A program made the translations under genes and the position numbers. DNA of 64,000 nucleotides from NCBI RefSeq assembly GCF_901933205.1, contig NC_044572.1, positions 79,047,465-79,111,464 of the forward strand, read 5' to 3'. The DNA is from Camarhynchus parvulus (lineage: Eukaryota; Chordata; Aves; Passeriformes; Thraupidae). Shown in pieces: positions 23,321-35,372 of the stretch; positions within the stretch are counted from its first letter, which is position 1; every line of letters starts with the position of its first letter. The notes beneath the pieces are model-generated. The model searched no databases and had not been told where the DNA came from. It saw nothing but the letters and a program-made list of their open reading frames with translations.

Positions 23321-24346
23321 ATATAGCAGTAAGCTTCATTCTCATAGGTACATATAAAGCTTACCAAACTAGGTGTGCCAGGCTAATAAAAAGGACCCAT
23401 ACTTTTATAAAAGAATTGTGTTGTTATTCATATTATGTTAAAACAGTGATCCACTGTAGGCAAAACATCCATACCACAAATACTTTCACAGGAGGGAATA
23501 GCTTCTCAAACTGCAAATATTACCAGTGCTCAAGTCATAGTTGACTCTTGTTGCAGCAATTAAATCTTAGCAAACAGATGGGGGTTTTGTGCAATAATGG
23601 ACAGATCTTCTTCCCCTCTGGTTTTGTGGTTTCTAACCTGAAGTCATGAAGTGGGTTTTAACCAGGGATCACAACTAAATGTACTTGTAAAAGATAAGCT
23701 TGCATAATAAATTTAATATAAAACACATGTAAACCTTATTTTAATCACTGAAGCAAAATTATTTTTATTGGAAAGTATAACCACTAAAGGCTACCAATAA
23801 AGATTAAACCCTACTATGAATCCCATACATGTATGTATAAAATTAGTAACCAAGCATAAAAAGAGCCATCTGGCCCTTTTTATTTTTCACTTTAAATTTA
23901 TGGCACAATCTTGCGCCATACATGCTATGCCATTTTAAAATATTCCTTTTTACAAGAGTGTATACCTTGCTGTTTGCCCAAAAATTTTTGTTAATATACC
24001 CTGTACATTATTGAAGTGATGTATAGAACACTCTTTGTACTTCAGAAAACAATAGTTTTGCTAGAAAAAAAAATACATTACTTTAAGAGTTCCACAAATA
24101 CTGAAAAATTTCATACAGTTTAAATCTGTCACAACAAATTTCTATAAAAGGTTGGATTTTTTGATGTGCACTGAAATTTTTACTATAAATTGAGTGATGG
24201 GTACATGAAAATTAATATAACACTCTACAGTTCTTTCCATGACTGACAAAAAATTAAAGTAAAATGAAGTGCACAGATAGAATACATGGTTAATGGAGAA
24301 AATGAATCTTTGAAGATCTACAATGCTCTAGCTGCACTTTTGCTGG

Positions 24347-24383
24347 GTTTTGTTTGTTTTTTTTGTTTTTTGTTTTTTTTTTT
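24347..24383. repeat. T-rich low-complexity tract
   Basis: T runs broken by single G. Could be a minus-strand poly(A) remnant, but no element body is recognisable downstream. Confidence 0.85.
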
Positions 24384-25802
24384 AACTAACATTTGTGCTA
24401 TGAAAGCTGGTCCATGGAGAATAAGAATACTCTTATTCAAGGTCTCAAAACTGTAGTCCAGAAATAGTGTTTCATAAATGGGTTTTCCATTAACCTTTGC
24501 AAAACACACATACTATGACTTTTAAGATCTGGGACTTCATGCAAACTGACTTCATGTTGCCCATGAACACATGGTTCAGCGGAGATGCATTTCATCCATG
24601 GCTGTTATTTTCTGCCTTGGTAGAAATTTGAAATTAGAACATTTCTCAACAAGAGCAAGTAATTCTCTGTTCTGTCAAGAATCTTCTCTAAACAGTGTAA
24701 GAAGCAAGGTCATATTAGTGCCTCTCCTCCTGCCTTCTTCACTACAAGGAAAGTAGGTGTATCTGTGTTATTTCCCACAATACCAGTATTTGCTAACAGG
24801 TGAGTACATTGCTAGCATGGAAAATAGCTAACTGACTCTAAAGGTGGAATATTTTTTATTTTTTCTGTGGATTTCTTTGTTTGTACCTTTTTTCTAGTAC
24901 ACCTTATTAACCTCCAGTCAAGTCATTTGTCAGCTAAAGGAACAACAAGGAGATTGTGTGTGATTTTCTTGTTTTAGAGGCAGAGAAAAACCAGGATTTC
25001 ATTAGTTTGGTGTCAGAAAGAGGAAGTATTATTCAGATAATTGAGCCCAAGCCCCATGTCAAACTAGTACTTAATCTCTGCTGCTAGTCAGATGAGGTGG
25101 AGTACCCAGGCAAACAAGGCGGGTTCATGTGGCCTACATGCTTGCTACAGAGAGAGAATAATGTATGTAAACATCTTAGGGCAGATAACGACAGCAGGAA
25201 AAAGAAAGAGAATGCATGGTGGGAGTGCTAAGGCTAGGCTACATCCAGATTGTCCAATCACAGATCTCTTAGCACATAACATGGATCTCATTTATGGTCA
25301 CTACTGCTTCTTACCAACAAAACAAATGGTGGCAGCAAGCAGGTGGCTAGAACCAGCCACAGGCACACTGGAACTAAATGAGCAAAATATATCACAGGGG
25401 ACAAGGAAAGAAGAGAAGTCGATGTTTAAATAACAGAAATCACAGAACCTCAGCTACAGTTTGTAAAGCAGAATTTTGAAGTAACCAATTCTCTGGAAAG
25501 CGAAAATCCAGAGGGCTTTAAAATACATGGTTGTAAATGTTTCTTCAGGAAGAATTTAATGGAATAGCAAGACTACTGGAACTGTCCACAGAATCTTGCT
25601 AACTGAATTTAGTCAAATTTAGATAAAATGCTTTTATTTTGGTGTTTAGGATTTATTTGCTTGGTAGTACTTCCAGTAGTGTTGGCCTCTTTGCCTGAGA
25701 TTCTCTCAAGCTGTAGCTATTTCATTTGAAAACAGTAACAAAGCCACATTCTCCTGTCACTTGTATAATTATCAAGAATTGAGTCATATATGTACATTTT
25801 CA
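24384..25802. other. Non-coding DNA
   Basis: No repeat family seen. A 113-codon open frame (25092-25433, plus) has no recognisable domain, no acceptor or promoter context, and ordinary composition. I regard it as chance. Confidence 0.5.
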
Positions 25803-26322
25803 CCTGTACTTGGCACTGGTGAGGCTGCACCTTGAGTTCTGTGTCCAGTTCTGGGCCCCTCAGTTTAGGAAGGACACATCCAGAGGAGGACAACAAGGCT
25901 GGTGAAGATCTTGGAACACAAGCCATATGAATAATGGCTGAGGGAGCTAGGGTTGTTTAGCCTGGAGGAAAGGAGGCTCAGGGGAGACCTTATCACTCTC
26001 TACAGCTTCCTGAAAGGTGATTGCAGACAGTGGTGATTGATCTCTTCTTCCAGGCAGCCACCGACAGAAAGAGAGGACACAGTCTTAAGCTGCACCAGGG
26101 ATAGTTTAGACTAGAAATTACCAAAAAATACTTCACTGAAAGAGTGATTGGGCACTGGAATGGACTGCCCAGGGAGGTGGTGGAGTCACCATCCCTGGAG
26201 ATGTTTAAAAATAAACCTGGATGTGCACTCGGTGCCATAGTTCATGTGGCAAGGTGGTGTCAGGTTGACTTGATGATCCCAGATGTATTTTCCAACCTTG
26301 TTAATTCTGTGATTCTGTGATC
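25803..26322 (+). mobile_element. CR1 LINE fragment, 3' end, plus strand
   Basis: It begins in the CR1 'L(Y/Y)LALVRLHLEFCVQFWAP' region (TGTACTTGGCACTGGTGAGG, then TTCTGTGTCCAGTTCTGGGC). It continues through GGAGCTAGGGTTGTTTAGCC, GGCTCAGGGGAGACCTTATC, GACTGCCCAGGGAGGTGGTG and GGAGTCACCATCCCTGGAGA. It ends with TTTTCCAACCTTGTTAATTC and TGTGATTCTGTGA units. Compared with the other copies in this window it keeps long runs close to the CR1 consensus, so it is among the younger ones. It is 5'-truncated and has no intact reading frame. Confidence 0.92.
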
Positions 26323-26339
26323 CTGTTACTATCGTTTTA

Positions 26340-26730
26340 TTGTTACAATGTCGTGATATTTTGAAGATCAGTGGAAGAGTCTGAAAGGAAGAAGTGACTG
26401 TTGATGTGGGAAGATGAGTGGAAGGAGCATTAAGGGACTGGACAGTCTGATAGAAGAAATAAGCTGAGTTAGAGGAACAGCATTGGAAATACCTCTTCAA
26501 TCTTGAAGATTTGGGAAGGAGAAAGATGAGCTGTTAGAATCACTGGTAAGGAAGAGGAGGAATGAAACTGCATGCAAAGACTCAAAGTTAAGAAATACAT
26601 TTGTGGGAAAGGAAGATATAGAAATTGTTCTAAGAAGCCAGGTTGAAGAAGGCTACAGAAGAGGAAAAATACAATAAATATTGCCAGAAAAGGAAACGTG
26701 TCTTAGAAGAAGAAGAAGAAAAGAAATATG
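26340..26730. other. Purine-rich (plus strand) block
   Basis: About 390 bp in which A and G clearly outnumber C and T, ending in a (GAA)n-like run near 26706-26721. No family recognised. It may be old retroviral sequence or simple strand asymmetry. Confidence 0.5.
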
Positions 26731-27150
26731 GCTGGCATCACTCATGTGGTGTTTTGTGCTCCTTTTTTCTCAGCTGGGAGTTTCCATACTGGCTCAGACA
26801 GGTACGGGGACACTGCTTGCAATTGAGTTTGTTCATAGGGCGTAAAATATTTAGAGACTTCAGCAGGGAAAGAAGAGATCCTCCTCAGAGGAGCATCAAG
26901 TACCTTCAGAGATGACTGGAGAGCCAATCTGGAACATGCTGAGTTTGTTACAGTTTGGAAAGTTGCCTAAACTACACCTGGAAGCAGGATTAGCTGTAAG
27001 CTCTTCTTTATTTCTGTTCAATCTGATCTAGTTTGAACTTCTCCTAGTTAAAAAGTTAATTACTTTTCTATAATAAAAGCTGATTTTTCTGAGTTTAACC
27101 TTTCTAGTCTTCATTAGGAGCTCACTACAGGGTATCTACATTAAAATTTT
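26731..27150 (+). mobile_element. Possible decayed LTR (weak)
   Basis: Downstream of the purine-rich block, sequence with a late AATAAA (27072-27077) in the context TAATAAAAGCTGATTTTTC resembles the R/U5 border of avian LTRs. I found neither TG...CA ends nor a target duplication, so the assignment is tentative. Confidence 0.25.
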
Positions 27151-29597
27151 GGTGACTCAGGTTACATTCTCTTTTTAAAAGACACTGCATTTACAGGAAT
27201 GGAAGACAAAGGTCTGTGGAAAGAGAGAGGATAGGTAGGAATAGAAAAGAAAAAATAGAGAATTTTTTTTTTGCTGAGCTATGATCTCATCTCGATACTC
27301 TGCTTTAGATTGTACATTGAATTTAAACAGCATAGATTCTTATGCACAATGACTTTGATTAACACCTCAGTTGAATTATTCTGGATTTTAAATATTTTAA
27401 CTTATTTTCACCTGTTACTATGCTGATTTGATGGGAGCACCCTTTCTTTTAGTGGGATCTATTAAATCTCATTGTTTAAGAAAAAGCTGTTCACTGTACA
27501 TTAGGGTTTGATCCCCTGGGCCATCGATCAGCAGTGTGCATTACTGACACAGCAGTAGATAGTTATATATCACAGTGCCATCTCAGCTTTTTACCTCTCC
27601 TTATTCTCAGGGTTATTGTTGTAACACTTCAGATAATTCTTTATGTGGTGGTTTGCTTTTAAAAAATGATGGCTATTAGAACAGAGAAACATTTATCCTA
27701 ACATGTTTCCTCTGTTCACACATTTTTTCTATGCAATGTAGCACAGAGTGAAACAATGTTTTTCTAACTATGGATTTATGAGCAAAATCTTTACAAAATT
27801 TATTGAAAGTATGAGCATAAATTTCTTTGCAAACTGATGGCATTATATTTCCCAGAATGTATGTGCATTGAATGTCTTTGATGCTTGGTTTTGCTAGAAT
27901 CCTCCCAGCCATTTCTTCAAACCTCTTAAATGCAAGCCATTAAGGTACCATCACATGCACAGACATTTCTGAAAAACTTTCACATAGTTACTGTTGCTAG
28001 GTAGATCACTCCCTTGACATCCATGTATTTAGATATGTTTCTTACTTTCTTTGTCTTAGATCTGACACAGTGACATGAATTTGGGCGTGGGGGTAAGGAG
28101 AGATGTATGCAACCAAAGCAACTGCTGAACTGTGGGAATAAAAGAAATTAAGTATATTTCTTTTAGGTATTTAAAATGTGTTTTAATTATATCTGGATGG
28201 AACTCATACATTGGATGGATATTTATCAAGCCAAGGGTAAAGAATAGCAGAAAGATATTCAAGCATAAGTCAGCTTTGACAGTGCAAACTGTTGGCAAAT
28301 TAAAGTCCTTGACTAAACCTATCTTTAGGATTTTCACTGCTATTGTATTTCTATCAGTACTTACATGCATTATATGCACCTGTGTTCCTGCACATCTGTA
28401 TTTAGATCAGTTTTGGATGATGTAAACAACTCAACAAATTACTTGTCCATGCCCTGAACAGGAAAGCTTCAGTTTCAAAACTGAGACAAGACCATTGATT
28501 GCTGACCTTTAGGATTTTTTAAATGAATGCATAAGCTAGGCTAAAGAAGCAAAAAAAAACCCAAAGTTTTTGGGTGGATGGTGAACAAGAGAAGGGAAAA
28601 CTCTCCATAAAAGGAATACTAGACTGAGTTGAGCTTTAATATTCTGCAACAGTGTTCTAGACATTGTCCTCAGTCTTGGAATCGAACAGGCTTGCAGCAG
28701 CACAGTAGTTCTAATACTTCTAACATGCTTCTGCAAAAGGGCAAAATCTACGAGTTGTGAATGTTCAGTAGACTGTCAGTGGTACTGATGATGTTTCTAA
28801 TGGGTGTTACCATTCACTGGATGCAAGATGTGTCTCACAGCTTTTATAAAAATTTCTTATCCAACTCTTTTCAAAAAGTACATGAAAACCTTATGATTTG
28901 GCTCTCAGTAACACAATTGTTATGTAAAAAGTAGTGGAAAAATTATTTTCTAGAACTAACTGATAAAATAAAGGTAAAGTTCTACACCAGTTTATAATTT
29001 AAATATAATTTCATGAATGCATAACAAGGCAGTTCATATGATGTAGACCTTCTTTAGTCAAAGCCTTTCTAGTTTTTTACCTTTAATCATTTGATTAACT
29101 TCTTTATATTGTGTAAGCCAAAAATATTTAATTTAGAAGCCAGAATACATGTTGAGGTACTTGGGATGTTTAATTTGCAGAGTTGTAAATGTAACTAATA
29201 AATAATATCTTTTATGTCACTGAGTCACTGACCAATAATACCCAACAATGGAAGAAGGCTCAGAGAAGGTTGGTAAGAAGGCCCAGGAAGCTCAGGGAGT
29301 ACTGCAGGGTGTGACTGATGACAGCTGGTGCGCAGAAGCTGTCTGTATCTTGACACAGTGGGGACTAATGGAAATTTTAGATAAACAACTGTTAACAGTT
29401 CAGCGCATCAACCTGCAGTATAAATGTTTCTCCCCCAAGTTCCTTAAATGACCCTGAATGTCTCCCTGTGTTAGCCAGACCAGGAAAGTGAATACATGGC
29501 CCAGCCCAACTCAGAGGTAAAAGCTAAACAATTAACAAAGATATTTCAAAGAGAGCAATGAGCATAAGTTGTTTCGAACCCATGTTCTCCTTCCCAG

Positions 29598-29624
29598 CAT
29601 CTGGGGACACCCAGAATCATGATG
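29598..29624 (+). other. Possible 27-nt microexon (very weak)
   Basis: A strong acceptor (TTCTCCTTCCCAG) and a strong donor (GTGAGTGT) enclose exactly 27 nt, a multiple of three. Two of the three frames are open (HLGTPRIMM or, in another phase, SGDTQNHD). No neighbouring exon is recognised, so chance is the likelier explanation. Confidence 0.1.
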
Positions 29625-30140
29625 GTGAGTGTGTTGCAGAACCTGGTAATTGGGACCTCATTGCTGTTGTGATTAAATCCCATACTGAAATTGGGGTTTA
29701 TTTTTGGATGTGTAACTTTCATTCATGTTATTTTTTTTTCAGTATATTTTGTATAACTCTGCTAAATGAGAAATTCCATTTGACATCAACTACCTCATGC
29801 AAGTAAATGTGATGCTAAACATTGCATCTTCCACTCAGAGAATGTCCAAAAGAACCTGGCCAGAACGGATGAGACTCTGTCACACTAATTTCCTTATAAA
29901 GCATTTGATTTCTCTCTGTAATGTTCCATCCGCAAAAATTTGAATTAGTTATATCAGTAAATCATAATTAGTAATATCATTACTATGCACACACACATAT
30001 ATGTGCTAAATAGCCAAAAATGTGAATTAAATATGTTAATTTAAAAAGTCTTCTTCCTTAGTATTTTTCTTCATTATTTCTCAAGATGACTTTTCTAGGG
30101 AATGAGAGCACTACTGTCAGAATTATTTTTTTCTTCTTTA

Positions 30141-30182
30141 TCTACCTTTTTCTTTGCAAGTGTCTACCTTTTTCTTTGCAAG
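30141..30182. repeat. Short tandem duplication, 22-bp period
   Basis: TCTACCTTTTTCTTTGCAAG at 30141-30160 is repeated exactly at 30163-30182. Confidence 0.97.
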
Positions 30183-30384
30183 CTTCCCATTTGCAACAAA
30201 AAATAAGTAAGTTTTCAATATTCAATGTCACCTGAATAATTATTTTTCCTTCTTCAAGTTTAATCTCTCTGATAGAGTAACATCTCAGTTTGGGAGATAC
30301 CAATTTTTCTTCAAGCCGTACTCATTAAAGACATTACACTCTGTCCAATCTGAATCTTTTAATTCAGGGGATTTATTCCTTGCC

Positions 30385-30444
30385 AAAACAAAAACCTAAA
30401 AAAAAAAAAAAAACCAAAAAAAAAACCCCAAAAACCACCCCAAT
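30385..30444. repeat. A/C-rich low-complexity tract
   Basis: Runs of A with interspersed CC and CCCC. It ends in CCAATTTAAATTTAAG. Confidence 0.85.
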
Positions 30445-33400
30445 TTAAATTTAAGTCAACTTAAGAAAAAAGCAACTGAATAACTTAAATGCCCATTAAT
30501 TTAAAATTGGTTTGAATAGTGTTACTGATTAAGTTACATGGGACATAAAGCATTTATTGATATTTAAAAACAACTAGAAGAGAAGAAGATTATTTACATT
30601 AACTCTTCAGCATTTTCTGAAACAAATAGCTTATTACAAACAAGAAAATATTCTTCTGGATAAAAATAAAAAAGCAGAAAAATAAATTAGTTTTTATGGT
30701 ACCATCTAATGCTTGTACCCAGTCTCTATTAAGTTGTTCTAAATTGATTCTAACCCAATTTTGTTATGTATGTTTCATCTATGTAATAAGTGATAGAGTG
30801 AATATTGGCATCAAACTCTGTTAAAGTCTCACAAGTTCTTAATAAAACCTGCTTTTTGCCCATGCATTTGAAGGTGATTCTTTAAAGCAGACCAAGCCAC
30901 CTCTGCACGATGGTGATTTAGGGCAATTTAAGAACAACACAATATTTCTCTTGGTTGTGGCAACCCTGTAAACTAACGAATGTTACAAGTTATTCCAACT
31001 AGGAATTAAAGTTAGTCTTCACCTTAGGCAAAGAAGGTTCTTCAAGAGATTCTCCAGCATTTAAAAATCCTGTATTATTATTTATACAAGGATGTTGACA
31101 ATCTTTACAAAAGAACTTTGCTTAGAAGAAAGGACCCCAGAGTATTTAATTCCTTTGCCGAACACTTTCAGGTACACTTAATGTACAGTCTAGACAAAGA
31201 AGTACAGCGGTATTATACAAATTATCCACTTAGTATTTGTGACTACTTAACTGACTTCATTAGAAGCACAAAGAATTTCTTCATATTGTAGCAAGCACAG
31301 TTCAGTTTGCACAACAAGAACTAGAAAAGGAAATAGAATGGAATAGAAAATAAAATCATGTTTGCAGAGAGGGAGAATTCTCCATCATTCAAGATCTTTA
31401 AGATAAGGTTTTACAGTGGTATCTGTAGGTACAGCTGACCCTGCTTTAGAGTAAGGAAATGAAATGCAAGACCTGATTTACACATTTAGACTTACACAAC
31501 AAACAGCTCTCACGAACTGTAACACAGATTTTCCAACAGATCAGAAGCAAAATGAAAACCTAAAAGCTGGGTTAATTTAAATGACATATGCCAAGTGACA
31601 AAAAGCAAGAATGTTTGGCTTTCAAAAAGTAGTGTGGTATTAGACACAACACTTCATAATGCTTTTAATTTATGTAGCACCTTTCATTTCAGATAATTTT
31701 GCACATTATTCAATTCAGAAAAAAAGTTTCTTCTGAATTGGCCTGTAGTAAGGATAGCAAAAAAAAAAAGTATTTTCAAGTGAAACCCTGAGCATTTTTT
31801 TAAATATTATTGTTTTAGAACCTTCCAACATGTGCTGTCTTTGGAAACAAAAATATCTGCCTTACAGACCTGAAATAAATCAACTCTGCTTGCATATTGA
31901 TATGTGGATTCAAGGATCGTATTTAACCTTTTTTTCTGCTGTAGAAGGCCTCATGATAAGTTGTTTGCAGCAATGCTAGGCATAAAAAATATAGGTTTTT
32001 TCTTTACTTTAAACAATGTTATAAACAATGTTATAAAAATAGAAAACATAAGGAAACAAAGGCACAAATTCTCCAAGAATGAGCAATCATGAGACACCAG
32101 CTGTGTAGCTCTGTGGAGAATTTCTACAGAAAAACTGAGTGTTCAGAAGGGTTTTCACTGGGGTTTCCAAATTGGTTGCCCATTTATTTATGATTTTAGA
32201 GAGGGCTTTCCACAAACCCAGGAAGAGAATATCAGCAAAAGCAAGGTTACTTCTTAGAAAGAAAATTGTGAAATTGGCAGTAGAGTTTCTGCAGTGCTGA
32301 AGTGGAAGGAAAGATCAACATCCCACTAGCATGCAAGAAATACTGGGTAGATTATGCTGTGAGAAGAAAAGCTGTTAGGTTCGACACATTTGACAATACC
32401 AGTCCTTATGATTTCCATTTGAACAGGATAAATTTTTTTGCAGGTAGAAGGGAATTTCTTGAGAACTGAAAAAGAAGAGGGCAGCACATAAACCATGAAA
32501 ATGTTCTCCACAAAATCATTTTGGGAATAAAGAATCAAGTTTGAATTTTAAATTCATTTTAATAGAAGGAACATATTCCATCAGAAGTCTCATTCTTAGG
32601 GTACACACTCTCACTTTAGCATTGTCACTTACCTTGGACTTGAAATCCATTTCAGAAAGTTTTACTTTGGGATGTTGTTTTTGTTTCCTGTGAGATATTA
32701 TGCACATGATAATTTTTGTAGTCTGCTCTTGTGAAGGAACTATCTTGCATATTTTCTTCTTTCAGTTTATTTCTCCCAGAAAATTACTTAATTTTTTTTC
32801 AGTCTGTATGGTCTCAGTCTTGATTGTGTTCTGAGCAATATGAAATTTGACTACAGAATGGAATAGCAATTCTTACTCTGTAAAAAAGCTCTATCATTAA
32901 CCATGCAGAAAAATAAAAGGATAATGTTTGTGGAATGCTTTATTTTCTTAATATCCCCAAATTCCTCAAACTCCTCCTTTCCCTTCACTCCATCTTTTCT
33001 TAGAAGATGCTGAATGTGTATTTGACTGCCTAGTGAAAAGGCTCTACTCTTTTTTATGGGTTTGGAGTTTTTCAGGGGAAAGGTATAATTCCATGAGCAA
33101 TGGACTAAAATCACCTGTTTCTTCCACTGTTAGTTGCCTATTTTTACATTTTCAAAGAACTGTAGAGCTCAATTGATAGGTATCTTCACTTTTGATGGAA
33201 AAGATATTATCTGTTATTCCAGCATTAGAGGATCAAAAAGAAATGATGACTAATCAGTTCAATTTCCCACTGAAGGTTTATGTGTCTTTCCACGTCTAAT
33301 TACAGGAATTGTGAGTTTGATTCTCTTCTAGAGACACATTTTAGTTAAAATGAACCTAATCTAGGATGAATAAAAGAACTCTTGTTTATCTCAGTTGATT

Positions 33401-34724
33401 TTGTCATGTGGCTGAGCTAATTAAATAAAATCTAGCATATTTCTATATTGGTGCCCTTAACCCTCTGAATAAAATGGTAACACAAGTAGCAGATAATTTA
33501 CATGTATGTGGAAATAAAGCCCTTTACAGGTCTTTATAGTCATTTACGATCTCTGGGAAAATTTGATTTTGGATTAGCAATATGGTTTTATAATCCTGTT
33601 TCATTAAAAGGAATGAAAATAGCAGTTTTTGCAGCTGTTTCTGAGAATATCTCTCAGTTTTCTCCAGCCTTGTATTTGACATGTTTGTGCTGATGTTTCA
33701 GGCTAATTTGTTTTTCATAGATGTCTCAGATTGTGGGTTTGTTTTGATTTTTGGGTTTTTCAAATTTTTCCCACCAAAATTACATCCATCCCTTAGTCTA
33801 CATCTATACTTGTCTTTTAATAAGTCCTCTTTAAAGAATGTCATAACAAGTAAAAATTTGCCCCATTTGTGCCACAGCTGAATTTTCACAGAATGTGTGC
33901 ATTTTTTCTTATAAAACCAGCTAAGTTTCTTGGAAGATTTTTGGTGCTCTTTTCATAGCTCACTAGTTTGGGGTTTTTTAAATTATTCTTTTGTGGTATT
34001 TTCCTGATTAAAACAATTTCAAGATCACTTAAAAAAACTTGGTAAATTTATCCTCAGCATCTGTGATGCTCCGAGTTAAAAATTATCAATAAGCAATCAA
34101 TCCAAAGTATTTATTAATAGTAATCACGAGAAATGTTACCTTTCCACTAACTGTTTGGGTTTGTATCTGGTTGCCTTGCAATGTGTAAAATGTATATTCC
34201 AGATGCCTCTTGGGAAAGCTGAGGTATTCCTAAAACAGACTATTCAAACAGTATCAGACATATCACATAACCCTCCCTACCCTGAGAAATAAAAATTGAC
34301 CATAGTGAAGCCCTTAAAATTTACCAGATATTTCTTTTTCCCATGGCAAGTTGACCTAGATATTCTTCAAGGATGTTTGAAAATGGAAGAACTGTGAACA
34401 GATTTCACTACTGTACCAGCCCATATTCTAGTCACTACTTTGATCAAAGCTATGGAAGTTTTGAGTGAACAAGGGTTGTAGGGTCAAGCCTGCAGTACTA
34501 ATAAAACATTGAAAATAAAAGAATTAAAATATTTAATGGCACAAACATTTCTTGAAGCTCTGCCATCTTTGGGCTTTTGAGTGAAAAATATTCTCAACCA
34601 CCTCTTGGGCTTTTTGTAAGCGTCCATGAACAGGGAAAGTCCAAAGATTGCCTTTGATTTGTGTACTTCCAGGTGGAGTCTGGCCAAAGTCAGGCTAGAG
34701 TCTCTCCTTTAGCAATGTACTAGA
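30445..34724. other. 4.3 kb of AT-rich non-coding DNA
   Basis: No repeat family, RNA gene or credible exon recognised on either strand. Confidence 0.55.
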
Positions 34725-35372
34725 CTTAGAACAACTTAGCTTGGGAAAGACCTTTGAGATCATCAAGTCCAACCATTAACTCAGCACTGCCAAATCTGCC
34801 ACTAAACTATGTCCCCAGGTGTCACATCTATACTTCTTTTAAATACCTTCAGGAATAGTGACTTCACCTTCACCGAGTTCCTTGGGTGATTTACTCCAAT
34901 GCTTGATGACCTTTAAGTCAAGAAGTTTTTCCTGATCTCTTAAATTAGCCTCCCCTGGCACAACTGGAAGACTTTTCCCCTTGTTGTGTCACTTGTTACC
35001 GAGGAGAATAGGCTGACACCTACCTGACTGTAGCCTCCTTTCAGGTATTTGTAGAGTGATAAGCTCCCTCTTCAGCCTCTTTTGCTCCAGGTTAAACAAC
35101 CCCAGGACCCTCAGCTGCTCCTCATCAGACTTGTGCTTCAGATCCTTTCCCAGTTTTACTCTTCATCACCTCATTGTTCTTGTAATGAAGGGCACAAAAC
35201 TGAACACAGGATTCCAGGTGTGGCCTCACCACCTCTGAGTACAGAGGGACAATCACTGCTCTGGTCCTGCTGGACACACTATTGCTGATGGAAGACAGGA
35301 TGTTGCTGGCCTTCTTGGATACCTGGACACACTGCTGATTAATCAGCTGTCTGTCTAACTGGGGATAGAAAA
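34725..35372 (-). mobile_element. CR1 LINE fragment, 3' end, minus strand
   Basis: The plus strand is the complement of a CR1 3' region. It starts with CTTGGGAAAGACCTTTGAGA and TCATCAAGTCCAACCATTAA, continues through CACTGCCAAATCTGCCACTA and AGCCTCCCCTGGCACAACTG, then TTAAACAACCCCAGGACCCT, and ends in the ORF2 C-terminal region (CAGGTGTGGCCTCACCACCT, TGCTGGCCTTCTTGGATACC). Read on the minus strand this gives '[20 protein letters not shown]', matching the CR1 'SRSREVILPLYSALVRPHLE' segment. The terminal ATTCTATG units are missing. It is decayed and 5'-truncated. Confidence 0.92.

Larger units (their letters stand above)
19991..24346. other. 4.4 kb of AT-rich non-coding DNA
   Basis: No LINE or LTR recognised. 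A possible terminal exon lies at 21061-21131 and a 14-bp inverted repeat at 23288-23320. Confidence 0.5.
27151..30384. other. 3.2 kb of AT-rich non-coding DNA
   Basis: No LINE or LTR recognised. A 27-nt interval with matching splice signals (29598-29624) and a 22-bp-period duplication (30141-30182) are the only notable details. Confidence 0.5.

Noticed and set aside
25092..25433. 113-codon plus-strand frame
   Set aside because: No domain, no splice or promoter context, and no repeated or biased codon pattern. Kept as chance.
28056..28425. Overlapping 107- and 97-codon frames on opposite strands
   Set aside because: Both open over the same AT-rich stretch with hydrophobic chance composition. 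Neither looks like a known family.
29571..29590. TTTCGAACCC, resembling a tRNA B box on the minus strand
   Set aside because: The flanking bases do not form a T-arm stem and no A box lies at the right distance.
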